Origin: Hyphomicrobium sp. ghe19
GTDB lineage: Bacteria; Pseudomonadota; Alphaproteobacteria; Rhizobiales; Hyphomicrobiaceae
Assembly: GCF_902712875.1 (NCBI RefSeq)
Contig: NZ_LR743509.1
Coordinates: 4,044,001-4,108,000 of the forward strand
Length of the DNA: 64,000 nt
Direction of reading: 5' to 3'
Of this stretch, positions 9,082 through 18,320 are shown piece by piece. The notes below the pieces were generated by a model that made no database searches, was not told the origin of the DNA, and saw nothing but the letters and a program-made list of their open reading frames with translations. The first letter of the stretch is position 1, and every line of letters begins with the position of its first letter. Both the position numbers and the translations under genes were made by a program.

Positions 9082-10029
9082 GTGGGAACCAACACTGGCT
9101 CAACGATGAGAGCCGTTGTGCTACTCATGACGACACTCGCTGTCGCGACGCTCGCGGCGTGCTCGAGCGCGCCCACTATTCCTCCGCCATCCGAAGTGCC
9201 GTTGTCGAACGAGGCGCTGTCGCTCCTCGCCAAGAAGGGCATGCAGCCCGGGTCCCCGGTTTTCGTTCGGATCTTCAAGGAAGAATCCGAGCTTGAAGTC
9301 TGGAAGCAGCGCGACGACGGCCGCTTCTATCATTTCAGGACCTACCCGATCTGTAATTGGTCGGGCGAGATCGGGCCGAAGCAAAGCACCGGCGACCGGC
9401 AAGCTCCTGAGGGCTTCTACACAATCACGCCGGTCCTCATGAATCCGAACTCGAAATTCTATCTGTCGTTCAATCTCGGCTATCCCAACGCCTTTGACCG
9501 CTCTTGGGGCCGCACGGGCGATTCCGTCATGGTGCATGGCAACTGCCGCTCGGCCGGCTGCTACGCCATGACCGACGCCCTGATGGAAGAGATCTACGGC
9601 CTTACGCGCGAATCGTTGAAGGCCGGCCAGCCGAGCTTCCAGCTTCACGCCTATCCGTTCCGCATGACCGACGCGCGGATGGCCAGAGAGAAGTCCAACA
9701 AGTGGTACGGCTTCTGGAAAACCATGAAGCAGGGATACGACTACTTCGAAAAATACCGCATTCCGCCGAGCATCACCGTCTGCGAACGCCGGTACGTCGT
9801 CGACGCCGTTGCCCGCAGCCGCCCCGATCCTGCTGGACGTTGCCCGGCGTTCGATCGGCCCTTCGTCACGGCCTTTACGCCGCTGCCGGAGCCTGCTCAG
9901 ATGGATGTCGCGAGCGGCAACAAGCTCAAGGGAATTGCCAATCCCGATAACGAACCATCGCTCGCCGAGATCAAGACTGCCAAGCAGCAGCAGAGTTCGC
10001 AATCGTCCCTTGCGAACGCGGCGAACTGA
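9082..10029 (+). CDS. L,D-transpeptidase (YafK/YkuD type), lipoprotein-like, paralog 1
   Basis: About 315 residues. The N-terminus carries a lipoprotein signal with lipobox LAAC (Cys about residue 27), so the enzyme is probably anchored in the periplasm or outer membrane. The YkuD catalytic motif is clear: His of MVHG (about 152) and Cys of SAGCYAM (about 160). The family makes 3-3 meso-Dap cross-links or attaches or removes proteins on peptidoglycan. GTG 9082 is chosen because AAGGG at 9070-9074 is well spaced; TTG 9079 and ATG 9106 (which keeps the signal peptide) are alternatives. The C-terminal 60 residues are hydrophilic and Gln/Ser-rich. It is the first of three tandem paralogs. Confidence 0.88.
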   Translation: MGTNTGSTMRAVVLLMTTLAVATLAACSSAPTIPPPSEVPLSNEALSLLAKKGMQPGSPVFVRIFKEESELEVWKQRDDGRFYHFRTYPICNWSGEIGPKQSTGDRQAPEGFYTITPVLMNPNSKFYLSFNLGYPNAFDRSWGRTGDSVMVHGNCRSAGCYAMTDALMEEIYGLTRESLKAGQPSFQLHAYPFRMTDARMAREKSNKWYGFWKTMKQGYDYFEKYRIPPSITVCERRYVVDAVARSRPDPAGRCPAFDRPFVTAFTPLPEPAQMDVASGNKLKGIANPDNEPSLAEIKTAKQQQSSQSSLANAAN

Positions 10030-10053
10030 TCCTTCGGCGTCGCGGGCAATTCA

Positions 10054-10953
10054 ATGACAAACAAAAGCGCGACCTCGCCCCAATCGCGACAGCCACGGCG
10101 CCGCCGGGTGGGCAAAGTCTTGAGCTTTGGCGCCGTGCTTTTAGCGCTTGCCGTGGCCGCGTTTGTCTCGGTACCCCTTTGGTTGCCGAAACTGCCGGGC
10201 GGCGACGGTGCTCTGATCAAGTACGAGCGAAAACTACGGCGACTTCTCTGGGATTTCGGTCTGCCTATGCCGCGGGAGCCGGATCTTGCGAATTATTCCG
10301 AGCGGCTCAGAAGCGCCGGCGTCGCCGAGGGTGCGCCCGTACTGATCAGGATCTTCAAGAGCGAATTCGAGCTTGAACTCTGGATGCAGCGCGACGGCGT
10401 GTTCCGCCGTTTCGCGACGTATCCGATCTGCCGGTGGTCGGGGGTTCTCGGGCCGAAGCTGCAAGAGGGCGACAGCCAAGCTCCTGAAGGCTTCTACACG
10501 GTCGATTCCTCGGCCCTCAATCCCAACAGCCGCTGGTATCGTTCGTTCAATCTCGGCTACCCGAACGCCTTCGACCGGGCGCATGGGCGCACCGGTTCGC
10601 TGATCATGGTTCACGGCGGCTGCGCGTCCATCGGCTGCTTCGCGATGACGGACGCGCAGATGCAGGAGATCTGGAAGCTCGTCGCCGCGGCGCTTTCGGG
10701 CGGCCAAAAGCGCTTTCAAGTTCAGGTCTATCCGTTCCGGATGACGGAGGAGCGGATGAACGGGCATGCCCAGAGCCCTGCTCTCGACTTCTGGAAAAAC
10801 CTGAAGGCTGGCAATGACCTGTTCGAATCAAGCATGCTGCCGCCGAAGGTCAACGTTTGTGGCGGCAAGTACCAGTTCGCGCCGGGGGTAAAGGGCTCCT
10901 TCGACGCCTCGACGATCGACGACAGGTGCGTCGGCGAAGACGCCAAAAGTTAA
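10054..10953 (+). CDS. L,D-transpeptidase (YafK/YkuD type), membrane-anchored, paralog 2
   Basis: 299 residues. A strongly basic N-terminus (QPRRRRVGK) precedes one membrane segment at about 21-44, so this copy is an inner-membrane-anchored periplasmic protein rather than a lipoprotein. The catalytic residues are H187 (MVHGGC) and C195 (SIGCFAMTD). It shares with both neighbours the block IRIFKxExELE, the TYPIC-WSG strand and the QAPEGFY turn, so the three arose by tandem duplication. It starts 24 bp after paralog 1 and is probably co-transcribed with it. Confidence 0.88.
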   Translation: MTNKSATSPQSRQPRRRRVGKVLSFGAVLLALAVAAFVSVPLWLPKLPGGDGALIKYERKLRRLLWDFGLPMPREPDLANYSERLRSAGVAEGAPVLIRIFKSEFELELWMQRDGVFRRFATYPICRWSGVLGPKLQEGDSQAPEGFYTVDSSALNPNSRWYRSFNLGYPNAFDRAHGRTGSLIMVHGGCASIGCFAMTDAQMQEIWKLVAAALSGGQKRFQVQVYPFRMTEERMNGHAQSPALDFWKNLKAGNDLFESSMLPPKVNVCGGKYQFAPGVKGSFDASTIDDRCVGEDAKS

Positions 10954-11023
10954 CCGTTCACAGCGTCGCTTATCTCGCCGGTGTTGGCGAAAAGTCACTT
11001 CGAATTGCGTGCTCGGGGCGTTA

Positions 11024-12079
11024 ATGTTCCGTTCGCGAGAGGGCAAGGTACTCGGTCGCAAGTCCATGGTGTCGTACGGTTCAACGCGTCTGAAGCTCGT
11101 CGCGGCGATGATCCTCGGTCTCGTCGTGATCAGTCATGCCGTGATTGACCCAGCGAACGCGCTGACGATCGAACTCAAGGACGTTGCCGCCGATCGCGTT
11201 GAGCGCCAGCGTGCGGCTGCGACGGGCGCGCTGCCGCTGCCCGGAACTCCCGACGTCGGCGTGCTGCAGCAGCGCTTGAAGGAAAAGGGCGTGACGCTGT
11301 CGTCGCCCATCCTCATCCGCATCTTCAAAGCCGAATCCGAGCTCGAGGTCTGGAAGCAGAAGGATGACGCCTTCATCCTGTTCGCGACCTATCCCATCTG
11401 CCATTGGTCGGGAACGCTCGGGCCGAAACTTCGCGACGGCGACCGGCAGGCGCCCGAAGGCTATTACACGGTGACGCGCGCGCAGGCGCGGCATGTGGGG
11501 CGATGGCCGGTGTCGCTCGATATCGGCTTTCCCAACATCCTCGACCAGTCACAGGCGCGGACCGGGTCCGACATCCTCATCCATGGCGGGTGCTCGTCGG
11601 TCGGCTGCTTCGCGATGACGAACCCGGTATCCGAAGAGATCCATCAGCTGACGATCGCTGCGATCGATGCGGGAGAGCAGCTCGTGCCGGTGCACATCCT
11701 GCCGTTCCGCATGACGGATGTGAACATGGCTGCGCAGAGCGCCTCGCCGTGGTCGCCGTTCTGGAACAACCTCAAAGACGGTTACGACGTCTTCGAGCGT
11801 ACGAAGCGTCCCCCGGCGGTCGGGGTGTGCAGCGGCCGTTATATTTTCCGCGAAGCTCGGGCGAAAGAATTGCCGGGTCAGCTCGACGCATGTGGTCCGA
11901 CGATCGCGTCCATCCGCGAGCAAGATCAGTGGCTCGCCAATGTGCCGCCGCCCTCACCCGTTCTGCCGAAGACTCAGACGCAAACGGCTCAGTCGAAGAC
12001 GCCGCCCATTCCGCAAATTCAGACGAGCCTCGAAAGCGATGCGCCCCCGCCCATGTTTTCATGGCGGCTTATTCGCTGA
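11024..12079 (+). CDS. L,D-transpeptidase (YafK/YkuD type), secreted, paralog 3
   Basis: 351 residues from the ATG at 11024, which has GGGG six bases upstream; GTG 11009 and ATG 11066 are alternatives. The hydrophobic segment LVAAMILGLVVISHAV followed by PANA looks like a cleavable signal peptide or anchor. The catalytic residues are H187 (LIHGGC) and C195 (SVGCFAMTN). The C-terminal 70 residues, absent from paralog 2, form a Pro/Gln/Thr-rich tail that could reach across the peptidoglycan. It lies 70 bp downstream of paralog 2, so it may have its own promoter. Confidence 0.87.
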   Translation: MFRSREGKVLGRKSMVSYGSTRLKLVAAMILGLVVISHAVIDPANALTIELKDVAADRVERQRAAATGALPLPGTPDVGVLQQRLKEKGVTLSSPILIRIFKAESELEVWKQKDDAFILFATYPICHWSGTLGPKLRDGDRQAPEGYYTVTRAQARHVGRWPVSLDIGFPNILDQSQARTGSDILIHGGCSSVGCFAMTNPVSEEIHQLTIAAIDAGEQLVPVHILPFRMTDVNMAAQSASPWSPFWNNLKDGYDVFERTKRPPAVGVCSGRYIFREARAKELPGQLDACGPTIASIREQDQWLANVPPPSPVLPKTQTQTAQSKTPPIPQIQTSLESDAPPPMFSWRLIR

Positions 12080-12241
12080 CTTTGCCGCGCTGACACATTG
12101 TGCCGCTAACTGTAGCCGCCGCTTGTGATTTTTCTCCGCGATCCTACTTACGTTAGCGCCTAGTCGCCGCACTGGCGGGCGCTTGCCTTGCGTGGCCAAC
12201 GTTGCGATAGAGCAGACAAATTCACCGATTGGGGATCATCG

Positions 12242-12829
12242 ATGGCCGAAAAAACACTTGCGAAGCGCGTAGAGATCACGCTGGAAAGCTGGTTGTTCAG
12301 CTCGCGCTGGCTGCTCGCGCCATTCTATTTCGGCCTCGCGCTGTCGCTCATCATTCTCATGATCAAGTTCCTGATGGAGCTTTTTCACCTCGCGGCCGTC
12401 GCGTTCTCGTCAACAGAGTCCGACGTGATCCTGGGCTTGCTGACGCTCGTCGATTTGACGCTGACAGGATCGCTGCTCATCATCGTCATCTTCTCGGGAT
12501 ACGAAAATTTCGTCTCGAAGATGGACCATTCGGACGACGGCGACCGGCCGGCCTGGATGGGAACGATCGACTTCGCCGCTCTGAAGCTCAAGATGCTTTC
12601 GTCGATCGTTGCGATCTCGGCCGTGCAGCTTCTCCGTCAGTTCATGTCGCTCACCACTGTTACGCCCGAGCGCGAGAAAGAGCTGATGTGGCTCGTCATC
12701 ATCCACGTGGTGTTCGTCGTTTCGAGCGTGCTCCTGGCGCTATCCGACCGGATCGCGGGCGGCGGACATGACAATCCGAGCGAAGCTCCTGCCGATGCTA
12801 AAGTCATCCCCAAGACCGAAACGCACTGA
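12242..12829 (+). CDS. YqhA family (UPF0114) inner-membrane protein
   Basis: 195 residues with four predicted membrane segments. The opening LESWLFSSRWLLAPFYFGLA and the later ENFVSKMD and PAWMGTIDFAALKLKML are characteristic of UPF0114/YqhA. The function is not established. GGGGA at 12230-12234 is a good ribosome site for the ATG at 12242. It stands alone, with 160 bp before it. Confidence 0.9.
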   Translation: MAEKTLAKRVEITLESWLFSSRWLLAPFYFGLALSLIILMIKFLMELFHLAAVAFSSTESDVILGLLTLVDLTLTGSLLIIVIFSGYENFVSKMDHSDDGDRPAWMGTIDFAALKLKMLSSIVAISAVQLLRQFMSLTTVTPEREKELMWLVIIHVVFVVSSVLLALSDRIAGGGHDNPSEAPADAKVIPKTETH

Positions 12830-12897
12830 GTGGCATACGGATTAGTTCTGCTGTAGCTTCGGGGGAATTCGATAGATTCCGCAGGGGGAGCTTTACG

Positions 12898-13878
12898 TTG
12901 GGACATTCTCGGCAAAGCGGACGATTTCTGCTTTGCCGCCCCAGAGGGGGATTGAATGATGTTCTCTGCCGAATAGGAGAGTGCTGGCGATATGCGCAAA
13001 AATTTGATCGCACTCTGATCATCGATGCGCGAAAATCGGAACTCGGTGATCACTTTTCCAATTATTTTGAGCCAAAGTATAAATCACCGAATATTATTTT
13101 CGATGCGAACGATGATGATCTAGAATTCCTGAACGGATTTCCCTGTTTCCCAGCAGAGATCCGCGGTCAGCTTCACCGCCTTGACGCGACCTTAAGAGAG
13201 ACGCCCCGTTTGAGGGCGACTAGCGATCACACACTGCCAGACATCGACTTTTCGAGGACCTACCAGGAAGCCGTTCTCGTGTATGAGCAGTGGGGTGGCG
13301 GTAGTCTCTCTTTTCGGCTCATCGATAAATTGCGCCTATCTCCCAAAATTCGCCCGATGGTTCTCAATCGCGTACGCCAGTTCGATGGAAAATATTTCGC
13401 AGTTCATGTGCGAAACACGGATTTGCAGACCGACTACAAAAACTTTTTCTCCAAGATTGCGCATGAGGTTTGGGGCAAGCGATTGCTGGTGTGCAGCGAC
13501 GACGCCGCGGTGATCGAATATGCTAGAAGCTTCTTCAGCTCTTCAGAGATTTTGACGTCGAGCGAAATCCCGAATACGGGAGGAAAGCCTCTTCATATTT
13601 ACGGCGATCGCAAAAAGTCGAACATCGATACGATCGTCGATCTGCTCGCGCTCGCAAAATCTGAAAAACTATTCTTCGCGCATGTTGCCGAAGGCCGTCC
13701 GTCGGGGTTTTCGGGTCTCGCCCGCCATCTCTGCAAGAATAAGTATTTGATCGACGACTTGCTCAATATCCCTCAGCCAATTGATTTTTCCACGGTGCGA
13801 CGGCGCTTCACCAGGCATCGGCGGGACGTCAAACTGTATCTATGGCGAAAGATATCGCCGTATTTCCAAACCTACTAG
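12898..13878 (+). CDS. Putative fucosyltransferase-like (NodZ-type GT-B) glycosyltransferase
   Basis: 326 residues. The N-terminal FLLCRPRGGLNDVLCRIGEC resembles the GGLGN-type loop of NodZ/FUT8-like fucosyltransferases. The central FAVHVRNTDLQTDY resembles their HxRxxD nucleotide-sugar motif, and the C-terminal stretch SGFSGLARHL after a D-hhh-hA helix fits the same fold. No signal peptide or membrane segment is seen, so it would act in the cytoplasm on a glycan or glycolipid. It starts with TTG at 12898, supported by a very strong GGGGGAG 8 bases upstream. Base composition is visibly more AT-rich than the neighbours and no sugar-pathway genes are adjacent, which suggests horizontal gain. 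The donor is inferred, not shown. Confidence 0.65.
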   Translation: MGHSRQSGRFLLCRPRGGLNDVLCRIGECWRYAQKFDRTLIIDARKSELGDHFSNYFEPKYKSPNIIFDANDDDLEFLNGFPCFPAEIRGQLHRLDATLRETPRLRATSDHTLPDIDFSRTYQEAVLVYEQWGGGSLSFRLIDKLRLSPKIRPMVLNRVRQFDGKYFAVHVRNTDLQTDYKNFFSKIAHEVWGKRLLVCSDDAAVIEYARSFFSSSEILTSSEIPNTGGKPLHIYGDRKKSNIDTIVDLLALAKSEKLFFAHVAEGRPSGFSGLARHLCKNKYLIDDLLNIPQPIDFSTVRRRFTRHRRDVKLYLWRKISPYFQTY

Positions 13879-13893
13879 TTTCGTTGCGTGCTG

Positions 13894-13920
13894 CTGCAAG
13901 GGCCGATCCGGCCCTTGCAG
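13894..13920. terminator. Bidirectional hairpin between the glycosyltransferase gene and secA
   Basis: A perfect 11-bp stem (CTGCAAGGGCC / GGCCCTTGCAG) with a 5-base loop sits between two convergent stop codons, 16 bp past one and 13 bp past the other. No T-run follows on either strand, but the position suggests a shared terminator. Confidence 0.6.
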
Positions 13921-13932
13921 GTTGAGTGCGCG

Positions 13933-16884
13933 TCAGTCCATTTTCCCATGGCAGTGCTTGTATTTCTTGCCTGAGCCGCAGGGGCAGAGGGCGTTGCGCG
14001 AGACGCGGCCCCAGGTTGCGGGGTCTTTCGGATCGACCGCACCCTCGTTTTTTCGGCTCTGCAGCGGTGCGCGCCTCTCGGGCTCGGGTCCTGCTGCGCG
14101 GCGTGCTCGGGCCCCTTGAATGGCGGCGTCGGCCAGCGCCAGTTCGGGATCGCGCTCGAACTCATCGAAGCCCGTCGACGCATCGACGTGGTGTGCTTCC
14201 ATCGGCGGCAGCTCGACGGGCTGCAGCGCGGGCTGATCCTCGGGCGGCGCCAGTTCGACGTGCATCAGCTGGCCGGTCACGTTTTCGCGCAGACGTCCGA
14301 GCATGCTCTCGAAGAGGACGAACGCTTCCGATTTGTATTCGTTCAGCGGATCGCGCTGACCGTAGGCGCGGAAGCCGATGACCTGACGCAAATGCTCAAG
14401 CGTCACAAGGTGCTCGCGCCAGAGGTGATCCAGCGTCTGGAGCAGCACCATCTTTTCGATCTGGTGATAGAGCTCCGGTCCGAGTTCCTTGGCTTTCTCG
14501 TCCGCCTTGGCGTCGGCAGCGGCCTTGATGCGCTCCTTGATCTCTTCGTCGGCGATGCCTTCCTCGGCGGCCCAGGCGTCGATCGGAAGATCCAGCGCGA
14601 GGACGTCGTTCACCTGCTCGTAGAGGCCCTTCGTGTCCCACTGCTCGGCATAGGCTGCCGGCGGAATGAAGCGCGTCACGTATTCGTCGATCAGCTCGTT
14701 GCGAAGCTCGACGACCGTCTCGGAAACGTCCTCCTGGCCCATGATGTCGAGCCGCTGCTCGAAGATGACCTTGCGCTGGTCATTCATCACGTCGTCGTAC
14801 TTCAGGATCTGCTTGCGGATATCGAAGTTGCGCTGCTCAACCTTTTTCTGGGCCGTTTCGAGCGACTTGTTCATCCAGGGATGCGTGATCGCTTCGCCAT
14901 CCTTGAGGCCGAGCGTCTGGAGCACCTTGTCCATGCGCTCGGATCCGAAGATGCGCATCAGGTCGTCATCGAGCGCCAGATAGAACTTGGAACGGCCAGG
15001 GTCGCCCTGACGGCCGGAACGGCCGCGCAGCTGATTGTCGATGCGGCGGCTTTCATGGCGCTCGGTCGCGAGCACGTAGAGGCCACCGGCCTCGAGCGCC
15101 TTTTTCTTATTGGCGGCGACGTCGGTGACAAGCTCAGCGCGTTTGCTGCTGATCGCCGTCTCGTCGGGCGGGGTTCCCTTTGCCGTTTCTTCGGCGATCC
15201 AGTCGCGCAGGCGGAACTCGGCGTTGCCGCCCAGCTGAATATCGGTACCTCGGCCCGCCATGTTGGTCGCGATCGTCACGGCTCCGAACTGACCGGCCTG
15301 CGCAACGATGCTCGCTTCCTGTTCATGATAGCGTGCGTTCAGCACCTGATGCGGGATCGGGTCGCCCTTGCCCTTTGCGTCGGACGCGAACTTGGTCAGC
15401 ATCGCGGCCATATCCGTCAAATGCTTGCGCAGCTCTTCTTCCTTGCCGGGCTTGATGGCGGCCGCCTGCTCTTCGAGCTGCTTGGCAAGTTCCTTGAAAT
15501 ACTTGTGGTCCTTCAGAAGCTCTGAAAGTTGCTCAGACTTCTCGATCGACGTGGTGCCGACAAGAATCGGCTGCCCGCGATGTTTGGCTTCCGCGATCGA
15601 TTGCACGATAGCCGCGAGCTTCTCGCGTTGCGTCCGGTAGATCTCGTCATCCTCGTCGATACGGCTGACCGAGAGATTGGTCGGGATGTCGATGACCTCG
15701 AGCCCGTAGATATCCATGAACTCGCTGGCTTCGGTCATTGCCGTACCGGTCATACCGGCGAGCTTCTTGTAGAGACGGAAGTAGTTCTGGAAGGTGATCG
15801 ACGCCAGCGTCTGGTTCTCAGGCTGGACCTCGACCTTCTCTTTGGCTTCGAGCGCCTGATGCAGGCCTTCCGAATAGCGGCGGCCGGGCATCATACGCCC
15901 GGTGAATTCGTCGATGATGACGACCTGCCCGCCTTTGACGATATAATCCTTATCGCGCTGGAACAGCTTGTGGGCCTTCAGCGCTTGCGTCAGGTGATGG
16001 ACGATCGTGACGTTGTCGATGTCGTAAAGCGTGCCCTTCAGGAGGCCCGCGGCTTCGAGCGCTCGCTCCATCTTTTCGTTGCCGACTTCAGAGAATGAAA
16101 CCTGACGCTGCTTTTCGTCGAGTTCGAAGTCTTCGGGCGTGACGATCTTCATCATCTCGTCGATCTGCTGATACAGTTCGGCCCGGTCTTCCAACGGGCC
16201 GGAGATGATCAAGGGCGTGCGTGCTTCGTCGATGAGGATCGAGTCTACTTCGTCGACGATTGCGTACGTGTGCGGACGCTGCACCATCTCGGTGTAGTTC
16301 ATCTTCATATTATCGCGGAGATAATCGAAGCCGAGTTCATTGTTCGTGCCGTACGTCACGTCGCAGGCGTAAGCGATCTTGCGGGACTCGTCGCTCATGT
16401 CGTGGATGATGCAGCCGACGGTCAGGCCGAGGAAGCGATAGACCTGACCCATCCAGTCGGCGTCGCGCTTGGCGAGGTAGTCGTTGACGGTAACGACGTG
16501 GACGCCTTTGCCGGTGAGGGCGTTGAGATACACGGGGAGCGTGGCGACGAGCGTTTTACCTTCGCCCGTTCTCATTTCGGCGATGTCGCCCTGATGGAGG
16601 ACCATGCCGCCGATGAGCTGGACGTCGAAGTGGCGCTGGCCAAGCGTGCGCTTTGCCGCTTCGCGGACGGTCGCGAACGCGGGAACGAGCAGATCATCGA
16701 GCGAGGCGCCGTCGTTCAGCTGCTGACGGAATTGCTCCGTGCGCGCTCGCAGCTCCTCGTCGGATAGGTCCTGCAGCTCGGGCTCTAGCGCATTGATCGC
16801 CGCGACACGAGACCGAAAGCCTTTGACTCTCCTCTCGTTCGAGGAACCGAAAATCTTCGAAGCGAGATCACCGAACGAGAGCAT
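13933..16884 (-). CDS. secA: Preprotein translocase ATPase SecA
   Basis: 983 residues, somewhat longer than E. coli SecA (901). The ATP-driven motor moves unfolded preproteins through SecYEG. The N-terminal [19 protein letters not shown] fits alphaproteobacterial SecA; Walker A is MRTGEGKTL, the DEAD-type box is [17 protein letters not shown]2 has [13 protein letters not shown] and the Arg-finger region is [13 protein letters not shown]. The C-terminus has the SecB/phospholipid-binding zinc motif [15 protein letters not shown] Pro/Glu-rich linker precedes that tail. It is divergent from a secreted foldase gene. The start at 16884 is the family's usual one. Confidence 0.98.
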   Translation of the reverse strand: MLSFGDLASKIFGSSNERRVKGFRSRVAAINALEPELQDLSDEELRARTEQFRQQLNDGASLDDLLVPAFATVREAAKRTLGQRHFDVQLIGGMVLHQGDIAEMRTGEGKTLVATLPVYLNALTGKGVHVVTVNDYLAKRDADWMGQVYRFLGLTVGCIIHDMSDESRKIAYACDVTYGTNNELGFDYLRDNMKMNYTEMVQRPHTYAIVDEVDSILIDEARTPLIISGPLEDRAELYQQIDEMMKIVTPEDFELDEKQRQVSFSEVGNEKMERALEAAGLLKGTLYDIDNVTIVHHLTQALKAHKLFQRDKDYIVKGGQVVIIDEFTGRMMPGRRYSEGLHQALEAKEKVEVQPENQTLASITFQNYFRLYKKLAGMTGTAMTEASEFMDIYGLEVIDIPTNLSVSRIDEDDEIYRTQREKLAAIVQSIAEAKHRGQPILVGTTSIEKSEQLSELLKDHKYFKELAKQLEEQAAAIKPGKEEELRKHLTDMAAMLTKFASDAKGKGDPIPHQVLNARYHEQEASIVAQAGQFGAVTIATNMAGRGTDIQLGGNAEFRLRDWIAEETAKGTPPDETAISSKRAELVTDVAANKKKALEAGGLYVLATERHESRRIDNQLRGRSGRQGDPGRSKFYLALDDDLMRIFGSERMDKVLQTLGLKDGEAITHPWMNKSLETAQKKVEQRNFDIRKQILKYDDVMNDQRKVIFEQRLDIMGQEDVSETVVELRNELIDEYVTRFIPPAAYAEQWDTKGLYEQVNDVLALDLPIDAWAAEEGIADEEIKERIKAAADAKADEKAKELGPELYHQIEKMVLLQTLDHLWREHLVTLEHLRQVIGFRAYGQRDPLNEYKSEAFVLFESMLGRLRENVTGQLMHVELAPPEDQPALQPVELPPMEAHHVDASTGFDEFERDPELALADAAIQGARARRAAGPEPERRAPLQSRKNEGAVDPKDPATWGRVSRNALCPCGSGKKYKHCHGKMD

Positions 16885-17305
16885 ATTTTTAGATCCGTCC
16901 TACTAATTCGTCTTGGCCGTACCCCCTGGCACGGCCGGCTCAGTCTATTGTCGCCGGGCAGCATAAAGCCAAAAAATGCGCGGCAAGGGCCTCCCCCGCC
17001 ACGCCGGCGTCGACGTTCCCACAGCGCTGCTAATTGCGCGGTCGACACGGGCTTTAACGCCCGACCCGATTAGGCGCAGACATAAGAACTAGCCCCCCCG
17101 ACTGTCAATGTTATGCGCTATAACGCCGACGTAAGAGATTTTCTTCCCGTGGCCAAGAATTAACTTGGTTTTCTGGCCTTGGCCCGCTATCGAAACCCGC
17201 TTGTTGGCCGCCCGCCGCGGTCTTGCCGTCGTGCCCGAACGAGCCCCAAAAAAGCCCTGGGACGGCAACTTAAGGTCCTCAACCTCCAACGCGGAGCCAA
17301 CGCTG
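16885..17305. other. Divergent intergenic region secA / parvulin
   Basis: 421 bp between divergent starts, so it should hold both promoters. I see no RNA gene or clear operator. Open frames here have no family resemblance and are treated as chance. Confidence 0.6.
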
Positions 17306-18226
17306 ATGAAGCGTATAACCCTTATTCTCATGACTTTCGCGCTCGCGGGCATGGCCGCGCCTTTCACGGCGGTTGCCGAGGACAAGGTCGTCGCCACGAT
17401 CGACGGCAAACCCATCACCGAAGGCGATCTTGCGGTGGCCGAGAGCGAAATCGGGTCCGACATGGGCACAATGCCGCCCGAGCAGAAGCGCACATCCCTT
17501 CTCGAATTTCTCATCGATAATCAGCTTTTCGCGGAAGCGGCCGAAGCCCAGAAGCTGAACGAGGGCGCCGACTTCGAGACGCGCCTCAACTATCTGAAGC
17601 GCCGCGCCCTTCGGGAGCTTTATTTCGACAAGGTCATTAAGGCCTCGGTCAGCGACGCCGATGCGCGCAAGATTTACGACGATCAAGTCAAGCTGTTGAA
17701 GCCGGAAGAGGAAGTATCGGCGAGACATATTCTTGTCGCTACTGAGGATGAAGCTAAGGCTCTGAAAGAAAAGCTCGATAAGGGCGCCGACTTTGCTCAG
17801 CTCGCCAAAGAAAACTCCAAGGATCCGGGTTCGAAGGACGATGGCGGCAACCTTGGTTACTTTGGCCATGGGCAAATGGTGCCGCAGTTCGAAGAGATCG
17901 TCTTCAAGCTGAAGAAGGGCGAAGTCTCCGATCCGGTGAAGACGCAGTTCGGCTGGCATCTCGTGAAGCTCGAGGATCGCCGGACCAAGCAGCCGCCGGC
18001 GTTCGACATCGTCAAGGACCGGATCGTTCAGTCCCTGCTTCTGCAGAAAGCTCAGCAAACGGCTGTAGGCCTTCGCGGAAAGTCGAAGATCGAGATCGTC
18101 GATCCGGAGATCAAGAAGACGGTGGATGCTCGCAACGCAGCGATCCAGGCCCAGTCGAAACCGGCAGCCGCTGAACCGGCCAAGGACGCTCCGAAGGATG
18201 CTCCGGCAGAGGCGCCGAAGCCCTAA
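17306..18226 (+). CDS. Periplasmic peptidyl-prolyl cis-trans isomerase (parvulin/PpiC type)
   Basis: 306 residues. The signal peptide (MKRITLILMTFALAGMAAPF, ending near TAVAE) predicts export. Residues about 25-125 form a SurA/PrsA-like N-terminal chaperone region, and about 130-225 the PPIC rotamase domain (EVSARHILVATEDEAKAL; KENSKDPGSKDDGGNLGYFG; QFGWHLVKLEDRR). The C-terminal tail is Ala/Pro/Lys-rich. It probably helps fold exported or outer-membrane proteins and is divergent from secA, which fits a secretion role. The ATG at 17306 is chosen because translation upstream of it has no signal-peptide character. Confidence 0.9.
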   Translation: MKRITLILMTFALAGMAAPFTAVAEDKVVATIDGKPITEGDLAVAESEIGSDMGTMPPEQKRTSLLEFLIDNQLFAEAAEAQKLNEGADFETRLNYLKRRALRELYFDKVIKASVSDADARKIYDDQVKLLKPEEEVSARHILVATEDEAKALKEKLDKGADFAQLAKENSKDPGSKDDGGNLGYFGHGQMVPQFEEIVFKLKKGEVSDPVKTQFGWHLVKLEDRRTKQPPAFDIVKDRIVQSLLLQKAQQTAVGLRGKSKIEIVDPEIKKTVDARNAAIQAQSKPAAAEPAKDAPKDAPAEAPKP

Positions 18227-18253
18227 GCTTCCTTGCCAGTCGAAAGTTCTTGC

Positions 18254-18287
18254 TCGGGCCGCTTGATTATGGCGGCCCGATCTGTTT
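18254..18287 (+). terminator. Rho-independent terminator after the parvulin gene
   Basis: TCGGGCCGC (18254-18262) pairs perfectly with GCGGCCCGA (18272-18280), followed by TCTGTTT. It lies 27 bp past the stop codon and upstream of argJ. Confidence 0.7.
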
Positions 18288-18320
18288 CAGGGAGCCTCGC
18301 ACCCTCTCCGGAGATCCCTT

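Noticed and set aside
14116..15525. 469-codon open frame on the plus strand
   Set aside because: Antisense to secA; leucine/valine/arginine-rich shadow without family motifs.
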